Origin: Epiperipatus broadwayi
Lineage: Eukaryota > Onychophora > Udeonychophora > Euonychophora > Peripatidae
DNA: 64,000 nucleotides
Assembly: GCA_028023455.1 (NCBI GenBank)
Contig: JAQFVV010000017.1
Coordinates: forward strand, 3,998,098 to 4,062,097
Direction: 5' to 3'
This document shows, piece after piece, positions 23,164-33,955 of this stretch. Each line of letters opens with the position of its first letter. Position 1 is the first letter of the stretch. The notes beneath the pieces were generated by a model. That model was given only the letters and a program-made list of their open reading frames with translations. It did not search any database and was not told the origin of the DNA. A program made the position numbers and the translations under genes.

Positions 23164-23892
23164 TGGCAATATAATAAAACTAATGATTGGGTTTTTTCAA
23201 TTTATTGCATTTGGTACTATAGAGTCTATTATTGTAAAATTACAACTTTGTTAGATTGGACAAATAAAACAAATGGCCAATACAAAATTTCATTAGCGTG
23301 TTTTTATGGTGTACTTGAACATGCATTTTTAGGAAATGTAGATCCTATTTACAATATTAGGATTGTCTCAAAGACATTCCAAAAAAGTTCAGTGTTGATT
23401 AGTTCCATTCCACACATATGGCAGAGAATATAATATATTGGAGTGTCGTGGTATCGAAATACTTCCGAAAAAATGTTTCCACCGGAATTAAAAGATAGCA
23501 CAAAACATTAAATAAATAAATAAAATGATATAACATAGTCTATACATGAACATATTTTTGTTTCATAGATTTTTTTGTAAAGTCTTTGTTTTGTTTTGTT
23601 CTAATTCTTTTTATTTCTTGGAGTTGGAAGGATGATGCATTTATGAGTGAGGATTGCTCATATGGTGACAAATCTTAATCAAACTAATTAATCACACTTT
23701 TAGCATTATTTAATATATCATCTTGAGTTGTGCAGATTTTGTCTTTCGTCATTAATAGCTTCATCATATAATTAATGGTTGATATTATTCATGTTTTTGT
23801 ATTAATGATATATTCAATATTAAAACATCATCATTTTGAGAAAATTTGCATTCATATTACCACTTTAAGATGCTAGATCTAAAACCTGTTTT
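23164..23892. other. non-coding DNA
   Basis: No gene supported. A 61-codon frame at 23248-23433 resembles no family I know. Confidence 0.45.
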
Positions 23893-24021
23893 AATTTAAT
23901 CTTTTTCATATGCCATAGCACCGGCCGGGAGGTGAACCCACAACTGTCTGCAACCAACTACTTGCTTGCAAGGCAGCTGCGATGACCTCTCAGCAACAAC
24001 GCTTGACTAATTTCATCTTTT
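23893..24021 (-). mobile_element. short tRNA-derived SINE, second copy
   Basis: Between AATTTAATCTTTT (23893-23905) and AATTTCATCTTTT (24009-24021; one mismatch) lies an element homologous to 8463-8565. On the minus strand it begins AGTCAAGCGTTG, keeps GAGAGGTCATCGCAGCTGC and a better B-box match GGGTTCACCTCCC, and ends CATATGAAAAA. The same ends, same orientation relative to the A-rich tail, and an own target duplication show this is a mobile unit. Confidence 0.8.
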
Positions 24022-24337
24022 AATTGCTATATCTTTCTTATAAAATACACAGTATAATTAAATAAATTTCTTTCAAAAGCAGGTCTAATTTGAAATAAAT
24101 CTCACAATAATGAAAGAAGCAAATTCAAGAGCTAGAAAAGGAAAAAAACGGGGAGAAAAAGATCTCTGTTTGGTCAATTGTTTAGCTCAACATAATCTCG
24201 CGTTTGTGCATTGCTTGATTTAGCTGACAAATGATCATACGATTACATTTTTAAAAGAAAGGGCTGTAAGGAAGAATCCATAACTTTATATGCTATCATC
24301 TATTTCATGATTTACACACTTACAAATATAAAAAGAT
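24022..24337. other. non-coding DNA
   Basis: Nothing recognised. Confidence 0.45.
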
Positions 24338-24773
24338 ACTTTCACACCACCCACTACTCTCAATGCCATCTCATATTGCTGACCCACCTGATCACACACA
24401 TGTTGAAAAGATAAATAATCACCAATATACGTATTTCATGCTAAACCAGCAATCATCAGTTGGTCTAGATTACTATCCTCACCCATATATACAACCAGTT
24501 CTCAGCTTTATATCAAGATAGCCAATCTTCATACTTTAATGGACAGGTTTCAAACTATTCCAACTCACAACTCTTCAGCCTTTCATTTCATGTGTAGATA
24601 GTAATCTAGACCAACTGATGATTGCGGGTTTAGCATGAAATACGTATATTGGTGATTATTTATCTTTTCAACATGTGTGTTATCAGGGTGTGTCAGCAAT
24701 ATGAGATGGCACTGAGAGTAGTGGGTCGTGTGAAAGTCTGAGTTCGAATCCCTCATATATTACATATATAAAT
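24338..24773. repeat. family C inverted pair
   Basis: The left arm reads CTTTCACACCACCCACTACTC ... AAAGATAAATAATCACCAATATACG ... CAGCAATCATCAGTTGGTCTAG. After a 130-bp middle the same blocks return reverse-complemented, ending GTCTGAGTTCGAATCCC at 24736-24752. GAGTTCGAATCC is a near-consensus Pol III B box, on the outward strand. Other copies: 26167, 26445, 30238, 33612, 40690, 41030, 41782, 50735, 58623. Confidence 0.8.
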
Positions 24774-26160
24774 GCAGGTTTAAGCCTGTACAATGTATTA
24801 AAAAGATAAATACTGAATGAATAATAGAAAATAACATTGCACTCTTTTTTTATATTTAAATTTTTTTTGATAATACTGTTATTTATTAATCATTTAGCAA
24901 ACAAACAGTTCTAAATAGATCATTGTAGCACAAGCATTTCACACAATTCTCATGTTACCCGGCATGCAAGTCAGCTAAGGATTTTTATGACTCCCCCTCA
25001 TTATTTAAAGGTACTCTCTGGTGTGTGTATATATAATGGTTATGATTCCTACGAATCACACAGGTTTAAAAAAAAATTCAATATTTAAACCATAAAACGT
25101 ATTTATTAATTATATCTAACAATTCCTATAAATAATATAATCAGTTTTCTTTCTGTTGATTTAATGAGATTTGTTTTTGACGTGTTTTCCTTATTAGCTC
25201 AACCACTCTTTACAGGGTTATTTTTAATAATTCAAGCACCTATTGGTTTTCAAAGCGAATGCTTGATATCTCATGTGTGACTGGTGACCATGATTTTATT
25301 GTTTCCTTATAACTGGTCAAAATCAACACCTTTCATTTTCAACTCGTAACTTTGCCAACAAGATTAATAGCTTTCTGTTTGACAATAACGTCATAAAATA
25401 AACCTCATCCAAAATCAAATCAGTTTATGATTGGTGAAATATTGATCTTTTTGAATTAGCCATTCATTGCTTAATGCGAATTTAAGTGGCTTGACCATGG
25501 TAATTGGAAGCATTTAATTAAAATTCTTATTGGAAACAATAGTGTAAAACATTAATTGTTCTAGTTGTTCCTTGATGTTCAGATAACATTCATGCGGTCT
25601 ATACAATAAGATAAATGAAACCACGCATATGATTTTACAGCTTGCACGCGAATTTAGAAGAACATATATAATATATTGTGTGTGTATGTGTATATATATA
25701 TGTATATCAACAAAATTTCATTACTTTTAACATTATGTAAAATATAATTATATTTATATTCACATATAAAGTTTAAAACTTTTTACAATTCAAATAATTT
25801 AAAAATTAAGAATAGCTAGGACATAAACTTTATAAAAGTTATTGACCAGCAATTTTTTAAAATCAATCATATTTAGAAAATATTTAGGAATGTTTTTAGG
25901 ATATATTGTTGTAGAAATTATTATAAAATATTTAGCAGTATGTTAAAATGAATAAAAAAAATACTATCTAGGAATAAAATCACGATACGGCCTAGAAATT
26001 AATATTTTAGATTAATCTTGATAATACTTCAATATAAATATATACTTGTGTGTGTATATAAAGCTATACAAAATTAAATTCAAAAATATTACACCACCTA
26101 TCATTAATTTTCCAGCAGTGCCATCTATCTATGTTTTATAAAGTTACAAACTAAATACAT
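24774..26160. other. non-coding DNA
   Basis: No gene or established repeat. Short TG/TA runs near 25675-25700. Confidence 0.45.
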
Positions 26161-26166
26161 GTAATT

Positions 26167-26293
26167 AAAGGGGATTTGAACCCAGACTTTCAAGCTTCTC
26201 CCAGCTATCCTCTTCATTTTATACAGCCAATACACATGAGCACACACATGTAAATGAGATCAAATAGCTCCAATATACTAATTTCATGTTGAA
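26167..26293 (+). repeat. family C fragment
   Basis: Begins GGGGATTTGAACCCAGACTTTCAAG and runs through CACACACATG and CTCCAATATACTAATTTCATG. Closest to the copy at 58623. Confidence 0.65.
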
Positions 26294-26444
26294 CGAATAT
26301 TAATCTTAAAGTCCAGTATTTACAATATAATAGATTTATTAAACTAAATACATGGAAAATGAAATAAATCAGTTAAGATTTAGAGCAATGTAAATAACGA
26401 GTGTGAAGCTAAATGAAATAAAAAAAAATTATATTAAATGTTTG

Positions 26445-26866
26445 CATTCTGCCCATCCCTCTTCTATGTATTTAAATGGATACTGTCCTATACATCAGGG
26501 GTCAGAGTGACTTGAGGTCAACATGGGCATGACAACAATATTGGCATCAGCATGGGATTTGGGAATTCTATTATCAGATTTTTAATGATATGGATAGCTG
26601 AAGAGTTCGAGGGTGGAGATGATTGAAGCCTGTCCATCAAAATTTGAAGATTTTCTATCTTAATATAAAATGAGCACTGATTATATAGGTGTATGGGAGA
26701 TGGTAACCTGAACCAACTGAAGTGCTGCTTTAGCATGAAATATGTATATTGGTGATTATTTATCTTTTCTGCATGTGTGTGGTCATGTGTATCGGTAGTA
26801 TAAGATAGTGTGGATAGTGAAGGGACTTGAAAGTCTGTGTTCAAATCCCCTATATTAAATGTTTTT
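26445..26866. repeat. family C, near full-length
   Basis: Starts CTGCCCATCCCTCTTC, includes GAGGTCAACATGGGCATGACA, AGCCTGTCCATCAAAATTTG, TAGCATGAAATATGTATATTGGTGATTATTTATC and ends GTGTTCAAATCCCC. The 41030-41435 copy has the same order. A 108-codon frame on the minus strand is a by-product with no known domain. Confidence 0.75.
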
Positions 26867-26892
26867 ATTTACTTTGCACTTAAAAAAAGTTT

Positions 26893-27085
26893 CTTCAAGT
26901 ACAATTGGGGTTTTTATATTTAATTTGAAATAAAAGCATGGAAAGTGGGGAAAGAGGGCAAGAAATTAATGAAATTAATTCCTTATTATAAAAAATAGGA
27001 ATTGATTTAATTAATTTCTGGACCCCCATGCTTTTATTTCAAGTTAAATTTAAAACCCTAACTGTGGTTGAAGCAACAACTATTT
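26893..27085. repeat. palindrome, ~94-bp arms, tiny loop
   Basis: CCATGCTTTTATTTCAA is mirrored across a centre near 26989, where AGGAATTAATTTCATTAATTTC-type sequence folds directly. Outer ends are TCAAGTACAATTGGGG against CCCTAACTGTGGTTGA. Both arms drift from identity, so it is not recent. Confidence 0.8.
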
Positions 27086-27340
27086 TTTTTCTTTTTAGTA
27101 CACAGTCAATAAAAGCATTTAATATATAAAAAAAAGTTATCTCTATTATTTTTAAGTTTTTAGCGTTGGCACAGTAAATAAAAAAGTAAAACTGTATCAT
27201 ATTTTAAATTGATTGAACACTTATAGTTGATATATATATATATGTGTATGTGTGTGTGTGCGTTAATTCTAATTTTCTCATGGATAAATAAATTCATAGT
27301 ATTAGCTTTTGTATAATAAAAAGCTAATAGCTAAATAGTT

Positions 27341-27376
27341 GATGTTTCAGTACAATAACAAGTACCTTCCTCAGAC
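27341..27376 (-). ncRNA. possible hammerhead-ribozyme-like motif, left arm
   Basis: On the minus strand the sequence CTGAGGA is followed by a short GTAC-containing stem candidate, then ACTGAAACATC. CUGANGA ... GAAA are the invariant core pieces of hammerhead ribozymes, which are known in the terminal repeats of Penelope-like elements. Stem II pairs imperfectly and the cleavage-side stem is not clear, so this may be a decayed copy or chance. Confidence 0.35.
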
Positions 27377-27675
27377 TTTCTCAAATCATAAGAATATGTG
27401 TGTTGAGCTTTAAAATTGTTATTTTTTTCTTTTGTTATTTTTTCCCCATTCTTAAATTCTACTGGTTGAGAAATTTTAAAAAATATTTTAACCTCTAACA
27501 GCCTAGTGTTAATTAAAGAAAATTAACAATATTTGGAAAAAGCTATTAGAGGATAAAATATTTTTAAAAACTTCTCAACTAATAGAATTTAAGAATGAGG
27601 AGAAAATAACAAAAGAAAAAATAACAATTTTAAATCTCACCACACACATTCTTATGATTTGAGAAAGAAGAAGCT

Positions 27676-27710
27676 CTGAGGAAAATGCTTGGTATTGTAC
27701 TGAAACATCA
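27676..27710 (+). ncRNA. possible hammerhead-ribozyme-like motif, right arm
   Basis: The mirror partner of the left motif: CTGAGGA then ACTGAAACATC with 16 bases between. Stem II is weaker than in the left arm. Its position just downstream of a GIY-YIG Penelope element is what makes the reading plausible. Confidence 0.3.
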
Positions 27711-27789
27711 GCTATTTAGCTATTATATTTTTATTTTATAGAAATTCCTGGAAATAACACTATACATATATATGTTGATACGAAGATTT

Positions 27790-28140
27790 TCATAGGTTGC
27801 ATATATAAAAGACTGTTAAATTAAGAATGCTTTTAAATGAATCTTTCCAAATAGGAGGAAGTTTGCATGTATCATCATGCTTATTGGTACAATCTGGCCT
27901 TTTAAGTATCTCAATGGCTTCTCTAATTTTGCACCGGTAGAGATTATTACATCTGAGTATGATCCTGGTACTAGAAAAATCAATTTTATGACCTGAATCT
28001 ATAGTATGGAGTGAGAGTGCTGATGATGATGAGGGTTGTTTAACTGCATTAGCATGCTCATCTCTCCTAACACTGATGTGGTGATTACTTATACCTATGT
28101 AAGAAGCTTTACAATTTTCAAGAGATTTGATAAACATCAT
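27790..28140 (-). pseudogene. Penelope GIY-YIG domain, with damaged first motif
   Basis: A 116-codon frame. ENCKASYIGISN near residue 8 is the second half (N-C-x-ASYIG) of the GIY-YIG core. The preceding GIY/VYK segment is replaced by MMFIKSL, consistent with a small deletion. Downstream, VRRDEHANAV carries the expected arginine and histidine, DSGHKIDFSS the TGH-like motif, and REAIEILKRP the helix with the catalytic-region glutamate. The end KLPPIWKDSF matches the usual C-terminus. As read it would lack an intact first motif. It is closer to standard Penelope endonucleases than the 7-kb palindrome copies, so they represent separate lineages. Confidence 0.8.
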
Positions 28141-28160
28141 GAGATCCTTAGGCTTTGTTA

Positions 28161-28586
28161 TTATATTGCTGATCTTTGATGAGTAAAAAATGTTGTAGCT
28201 ATATTATAGCATTTTAATATACATCCAATAATGTCTGTAGATCCTTTTACATATAGAACACAAATCCTAATAGCTGATTTATCATCTTTTTGTTTTCTAT
28301 TTTGTCCATTTTGGGCTTGAAATAAGGCTTTTTTTATAAATTTATAATTATAACTATTTGCTAATACGACACTATTAATATGATTTATTTCTTCTTTAAG
28401 ATGCGATTTATCTGAAAGGTTAATTGCTTTATTTAAAAGAGTTTTGGCTACAGAAACTATCTGAGTTGGGTAATGGTGAGAATGGAAATGTAAATATCTG
28501 TCTGTGTGTGTATTCTTTCTGTAAATCAAAAAAGATAAACTATTTGGTGTTCTGGTGACTAGAACATAAAAAAGGGAGTTTTCCAT
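28161..28586 (-). pseudogene. Penelope RT C-terminal / linker segment
   Basis: A 141-codon frame overlapping the RT frame in another phase. It reads RTPNSLSFLIYRKNTHTDRY, matching the S-L-x-F-x-IYRKPTHTDRYL motif behind the RT core, then HYPTQIVSVAKTLLNKA and a linker. The true junction with the RT frame is near 28575, where a one- or two-base change breaks the polyprotein. Confidence 0.75.
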
Positions 28587-29272
28587 CAGATTCTGTCTCC
28601 ATTATAAATTTAATATGAGGATGCACATTATTTAAATGTAAAAAAAAAATCATCAAATTTATTTTTTCCATGTTGCCATATGACAAAAGGTCATCTATGT
28701 ATCTGAGCCAAATTAGAGGTTTTAAAGATGATGATTCTAAAGCACGAGTTTCTATATTTTCCATGAATAAATCAGCCATTACTTCTGAGATAGGTGAGCC
28801 CATAGGAGTATCAAAAACTTGTCTGTAATGTTGTCCATTGTATACAAAATATGTGTTCAAGAGACAATGTTTAATCAAAGCAATAATATGGTCTGGTAAA
28901 TTGCAACGTTGTGAAATTATATTTAAAGCTTCATCAATTGGAATGTTTGTAAACAAAGACACGCCATCAAAACTGACCAGAATTTCATTAGCATTAATTT
29001 TTAAATTTTTTAAAACAGAAGTAAAATGAAAAGAGTTTTTAATATATGATTTAATAGATGGGATTGTAGATTTAATGAAATCCGATAAATATCTAGCTAA
29101 AATATGAGTTGGAGATCCTATTGCGCTTACTATTGGATAAAGGGGGGTATCTGGTTTGTGAATTTTTGGAAGTCCATAAAATTTTGGACAGATATAAGAT
29201 TTTTCATGAGGGATTATTTTATTTTTTATCTCTGTTTCAATAAGCGATTTATTAATAATGGCTTTTGTGTGT
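28540..29272 (-). pseudogene. Penelope reverse transcriptase domain
   Basis: About 244 codons are open. From the start: KFYGLPKIHKPDTPLYPIVS (the canonical YGLPKIHKP motif), then GSPTHILARYLSDF, ILVSFDGVSLFTNIPI (motif A with its aspartate), DTPMGSPISEVMADLFMENI (motif B; usually S-P instead of S-E), and WLRYIDDLLSY (motif C, the Y-I-D-D catalytic box). Both metal-binding aspartates of YIDD are present. This is the best-preserved coding block in the window. The amino-terminal fingers continue out of frame upstream to about 29400. Confidence 0.85.
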
Positions 29273-29425
29273 TTTTTTTGGCCAAATACATAGTATGATC
29301 TCTTTTTGATGGTTTATAAGTATTATCATCAAGCAACAGTGGCATTACCTTTATCAGCTGGAAGTACAACAATTGAATTGTCCGATTTTATATTTATAAC
29401 ATTCATCTCTATCACAAATTACCAA

Positions 29426-30237
29426 GGAAACACAAAGCAGTAAAATAATAATTTTATTAATACATTCCCTTTTAAAATTTCAAATTTATTAAATTTAAAT
29501 TATTAAAATTATATCATATAATTTTTATGATACTAAAATATATATTCTCTTTTTATATGTGAATTCCTTAAACTATTCATGCGATTTTTAAAATAATTAC
29601 CAAAATGTACATTTCAAATCTTACTTTCATTATAAATTCTTTAAGTATAATTAATTACATTATTAAATTCTTAACACTAATATAGATTATTAATCTGAAA
29701 TAAAATATGTATCAATTCTTTTTATATATCAATAATTATATAATAATCATATGCTTTCAATGTACATGATCATAAACTATTAAGATCAAACAAAATTTAT
29801 TTACTCTAATTAGAAGTAAGGTATTATAAAATAATATTTATTTAAACAAGATTGTGGCTATTGTTTAAAATTGATGATATGATAATAAGACTCAAGAGGA
29901 AAAATAATGATACAAATTATTATAAGTTCTAAAATAAAAATAAAATTAAAGAAATTAAAATTAATAATTCTTATCTTACAAATACATTCATTAAATATCT
30001 TCATAGATATAATAAACACCTCTACACTTCAAGTTTTTAATCATTACTATTTTCTTAAATACATTTTTTAAATATATTATCAAACACACTTTGATTATAT
30101 CTTGCTTCAATACTTAAAAGATCATTGTTTTGATTCTTATTGTATATTTGTCTTTCTTAAATATAGTTTATATATAATATACATTAATAATTCACTCAAA
30201 TTATATTTATTATTTAAATGCAGTACATCAAATACAA
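29426..30237. other. very AT-rich non-coding DNA
   Basis: Nothing gene-like; almost no G or C over long runs. Confidence 0.5.
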
Positions 30238-30390
30238 ATTGCTGTTTTAGCATGAAATACGTATATTGGTGATTATTTATCTTTTCAACATATATGTGTT
30301 TAGGTGTATCAGTGTTATGAGATAGAGTGGAGAGTGGTGGGTCATGTGAAAGTCTGTGCTCATATACCCTATATATTACAAATATAAATT
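30238..30390. repeat. family C fragment
   Basis: Reads TTAGCATGAAATACGTATATTGGTGATTATTTATC and ends GTGAAAGTCTGTGCTCATATACCC. Confidence 0.75.
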
Positions 30391-31735
30391 ATAAACTAAA
30401 AAATAAATTACAGTTTTACTTCATGTATTTATCAATATCATTCAAAACATTTTATTCTCACATAATTTCTTTTTTTTTTTACTTGATCTCACTTCATGAT
30501 ATTATTTAAAACACATAACCATTTACAGTATTGGCTATTTGTTTTGTACATGAATATAATGATCTTATATAATTATCTTTTCTTCCAGTTTTGAAGGCAT
30601 CAGATTTTAATCTTTTATAAGAATAATAAAATACAAATGATGTATCTTCCCTGATGCATAGTTTAATAAAATATTTAAGTGTATGTTTTAATAAATCAAT
30701 TAATTAAGATATCAACAAAAAAAAAAAAATCAATGAATTAAGATAGATGTAACCTAAAGATTTTCACTAACCTTGACATGAAATAACATTTTTTCCTTTC
30801 ATCCTGACTTATTACTTTATAGCACTGGCAGGAGTATTATTGGTTACCTACCTAACTACATGTTCAATGAATAACCTCCTAAACTATTGGCTTTTTACCA
30901 GAGTTGACCAATTACACACTATTAATCGCAGCAAGATTTAACAAAACTCTCCTTAACACCATTATAACCAATACACTTTTCCAGTAAGAAATACTATCAC
31001 TTTAAAAATTTCACTTCCAATATAAATAAAGTGGGGATCCAATACATCCTCAATCCCAAATATGAATTTCTCTTCTACAAAAACAACCAGTAAGTAATAC
31101 AAAACAAATATCAATAACATGATAAATACTATATTACAAAATATTTTATTATATTAAATTATGAGATCAGATTATGCTTTCATTAAAAATAACATTCTTC
31201 AATGTATTATTAAATACTATAATTTATACTATATATTCTTTTTATTAAGAGAAATTTATTATGCAATACAAACTTACATTTTGCTATTATATGCTATTAC
31301 AGTATAATATAAATTGTTTATTTTGTTACACTACAGTTTCAGGTGTAAATCATTCAGCTTTAATGTATTTACTTCTATGTATGTAGTTGTTTCTCCAGCA
31401 GTTCAATTCTGTAGATTTAGCGATCATCTTCTTTATTTCCAAGTGGCGTTTACCAAATAATCTGGAGCTATTAAATTATCTCTTTGTTTGATTTTTCTAT
31501 GATTTTCTTTAGTTCCATTTCCTGTGGATCTACCAATTTCCCAATGGTCATTTTACTTCGTATGCACCAATAATGTGAAGTACATGAAGATTGTAAGCCT
31601 TACTATATATATTTTTAATTTCACTTATGACAATATTTCCTTAATTACAGAATAAAATAATAAATATGGATATATGTATTATATCATACTCTATTACTCT
31701 TAATATCTATAACATAGTTATACATAAACATGTAT
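30391..31735. other. AT-rich non-coding DNA
   Basis: No gene supported. Slightly more mixed composition at 30800-31050, but no open exon or recognisable repeat. Confidence 0.45.
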
Positions 31736-31739
31736 ACAA

Positions 31740-32625
31740 CTGGGTCTCGTTTTATGTGGTAGATAGGTTCCTCAGAAAACACGCACAAAAGAAATCGCAC
31801 AAAAATAAATGTAAGTTATCTTGAAAAATGGGGATAGGTTCCCATAATTTTCTGAAATTGGCATAAAAGCAAAGCAACAAAGAAAAATTACTTTAAAATT
31901 TGCATTAAACAAATAAGGAAATAAAGTATGACTAATAAAAAATTTCAAATATATGAAAAAAATTAAGATAAGACGAACTTTTTTTTATTTTTTTTATTAA
32001 CTACAGTATTTAATTTTACATTTTTTCATACATATTTTAATCCGTTATTTTACAAGGTGGGTTCATTTGTGAACTAGTAAGAAATCAGATTGGTGACATG
32101 TTGTACAACTAGCGCCACTTCCAGTCTTGTGCTGTTTCTATATTAAAAAAATGAGATCGCAATCAAAACAAAAAGATTAGACATTATCATTCGAAAGATT
32201 ATTTTCAGTTTATAAAATCAATAAAATCTTAGTTATTATTTATTTTAAAAATCTAAAAAAATATTTATTTCTGTTAATATCTAACAGAATATGCTTTAAA
32301 AGTTTAAAATTTTTGAATATTTATTGCGATATTTTTATACATATGTATAAATCTATTATTATTATTATTTACTCATTAGTATAAGTAGGTTATTTACATA
32401 GAAGCTAAGTTTCTAAATACAGCTTATGGCCATATTAAAGTAAGCTGCTAATATAACGTTATATTTTTGAAAGAAAAAAAAGTATTTCAAGTCAAAATAA
32501 GTTATTAATAGTTTAAATTTCTTGATATCTAATAAATATAATGAAATATGAAGGATATTAAGAAGAAACATGAATTGCATAACTTCAAAATCGCATTAAA
32601 ATAATCGGCATAAAACGAGACCCAG
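31740..32625. mobile_element. 886-bp TIR element, DNA-transposon-like
   Basis: CTGGGTCTCGTTTTATG (31740-31756) and its exact reverse complement CATAAAACGAGACCCAG (32609-32625) are 17-bp terminal inverted repeats. Inside the left end are GATAGGTTCCTCAG and GATAGGTTCCCA, a local duplication. No transposase frame is visible, so it is non-autonomous. No clear target duplication could be settled; both flanks contain TGTATA. The superfamily is not assigned. Confidence 0.7.
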
Positions 32626-33611
32626 GTGTATATAAAAAAAAAACTAATTTTACTTTAATTCTATATCCCCCCCCCACCTCCCCCCAAATTTTTTTATGAA
32701 TCCAAATGATTTTTCCCATTGTTTACTGTACTATTGTTCTAAATATTACTATTAATATAAGCCAAATGAATTCATTTTTTAAAATAAATTTACCAATCGT
32801 TCTCTTCTTCCTTGAGTTTTTAACCTAAACACATTGATATTATTGATGTGTTTTAATTTTTTTGGCAACAGAAGAACGTCAGGAGTTTCACTGAAGCCAG
32901 ACTACCTTAAAATTTTCTCTCTACTTCTTTTCCTCCAATCACAATCAAAATAAACATAAAACTTTCCACAATAAAAAAAACTAGTACACTGATAAATGTT
33001 TTAATATTTTGTAGTGCTATATAGAACCAAAGATTAATAATCTTGGAATTCCATAAGATTAATTTTTAATTTGTGCACATTCTTTAAGACTATTGATTAC
33101 AAATCCTTTTTGTGAATTATTTTAAATACTTTCCTTTTAAATCATTCGTTATACTAGTTATTATAAGAACATCAACAATAACTCTATTAATAGAGGAAAC
33201 ACTTGCTTTGATATTTCCAAGTGTTGGACCAATTAAACAATTTACATATAATTTGCATATTACCATCTACATCCTATTCCACATTATTTATTATTGTAGC
33301 TATGAATATGAGGCAACACGCCTTGAAAATGCTCACCTGTTACTTATTTATTGATTTATGTGAGTACTTAATATATCTTCTGCCAGCGCCTCAACTTGCT
33401 TGCAATTTGTTATATCAATATTAAAATTTTGATCATGAGTTATATTTTATAAATTTAGTCATATAATTCCATATGTTTATATTATCATATTTTAATTTAT
33501 ATATATATATGTGAGCAATCTTCATCAATATTATTTTTTTCATATTTTTTCACTTATCATTTATCTTATATTTCATTATAGGAAAAGTTTATCAATCATT
33601 TAAAGCCTTTA
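32626..33611. other. non-coding DNA
   Basis: Two overlapping frames of 67-80 codons near 33112-33424 are hydrophobic but unlike any family I know and read as chance in AT-rich DNA. Confidence 0.45.
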
Positions 33612-33955
33612 ATAACTTAAACACAGGCTTATTATATACCTGTGTCTATATATGTAATATATAGGGTATGTGAGCACAGACTTTCACACAACCCACCACC
33701 CTCCACTCTATCGCATAACGCTGATACACTCGAACCCATATATGTTGAAAAGATAAATAATCACCAATATACGTATGTAATACTAAACCAGCAATCATCA
33801 GTTGGTCCAGATTACCATCTCTACACATATATGCTATAAGTGCTCAGATATATATTAAGATAGACAATCCTCATACTTTAATGGACAGGCTTCAATCTAC
33901 TCCACACTCCAACTCTTCAACCGTCCATCCAATTGAAAATCTGATATAATACTGG
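33612..33955. repeat. family C copy
   Basis: Begins ACACAGGCTTATTATATACCTGTGTC, itself a small hairpin, then GGGTATGTGAGCACAGACTTTC, CACCAATATACGTAT, CAGCAATCATCAGTTGGTCC, and ends near CAATTGAAAATCTGAT. The same terminal block is at 40700 and, inverted, at 40960. Confidence 0.75.

Larger units (their letters stand above)
27308..27738. repeat. palindrome bordering the Penelope-like element
   Basis: The left arm (about 27310-27502) and right arm (about 27543-27738) are reverse complements with about 10-15% differences, around a 40-bp centre. Shared blocks include TCAAATCATAAGAATGTGTG-like, TTTTGTTATTTTTTC and CATTCTTAAATTCTA. It begins about 40 bp beyond the 3' end of the Penelope-like element. 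Each arm holds one hammerhead-like motif (separate entries). Confidence 0.85.
27780..29425 (-). mobile_element. Penelope-like retroelement, 5'-truncated, broken
   Basis: On the minus strand, from about 29400 down to 27790, the order is a PADKGNATV block, reverse transcriptase, linker, and GIY-YIG endonuclease, which is the canonical Penelope-like layout. The amino-terminal part of the polyprotein is missing. At least four frame breaks are visible: after NATV near 29335, in an A/T run near 29275, near 28575 and near 28165. The frames in between are long and open, so decay is moderate. The 3' end borders the 27308-27738 palindrome. Confidence 0.85.

Noticed and set aside
26518-26844. 108-codon minus-strand frame
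   Set aside because: It falls wholly inside a family C repeat whose other copies do not keep the frame.
33112-33424. Two hydrophobic frames of 67-80 codons
   Set aside because: AT-rich DNA readily gives I/L/F/Y-rich frames of this length, and no signal peptide, domain or splice context supports a gene.
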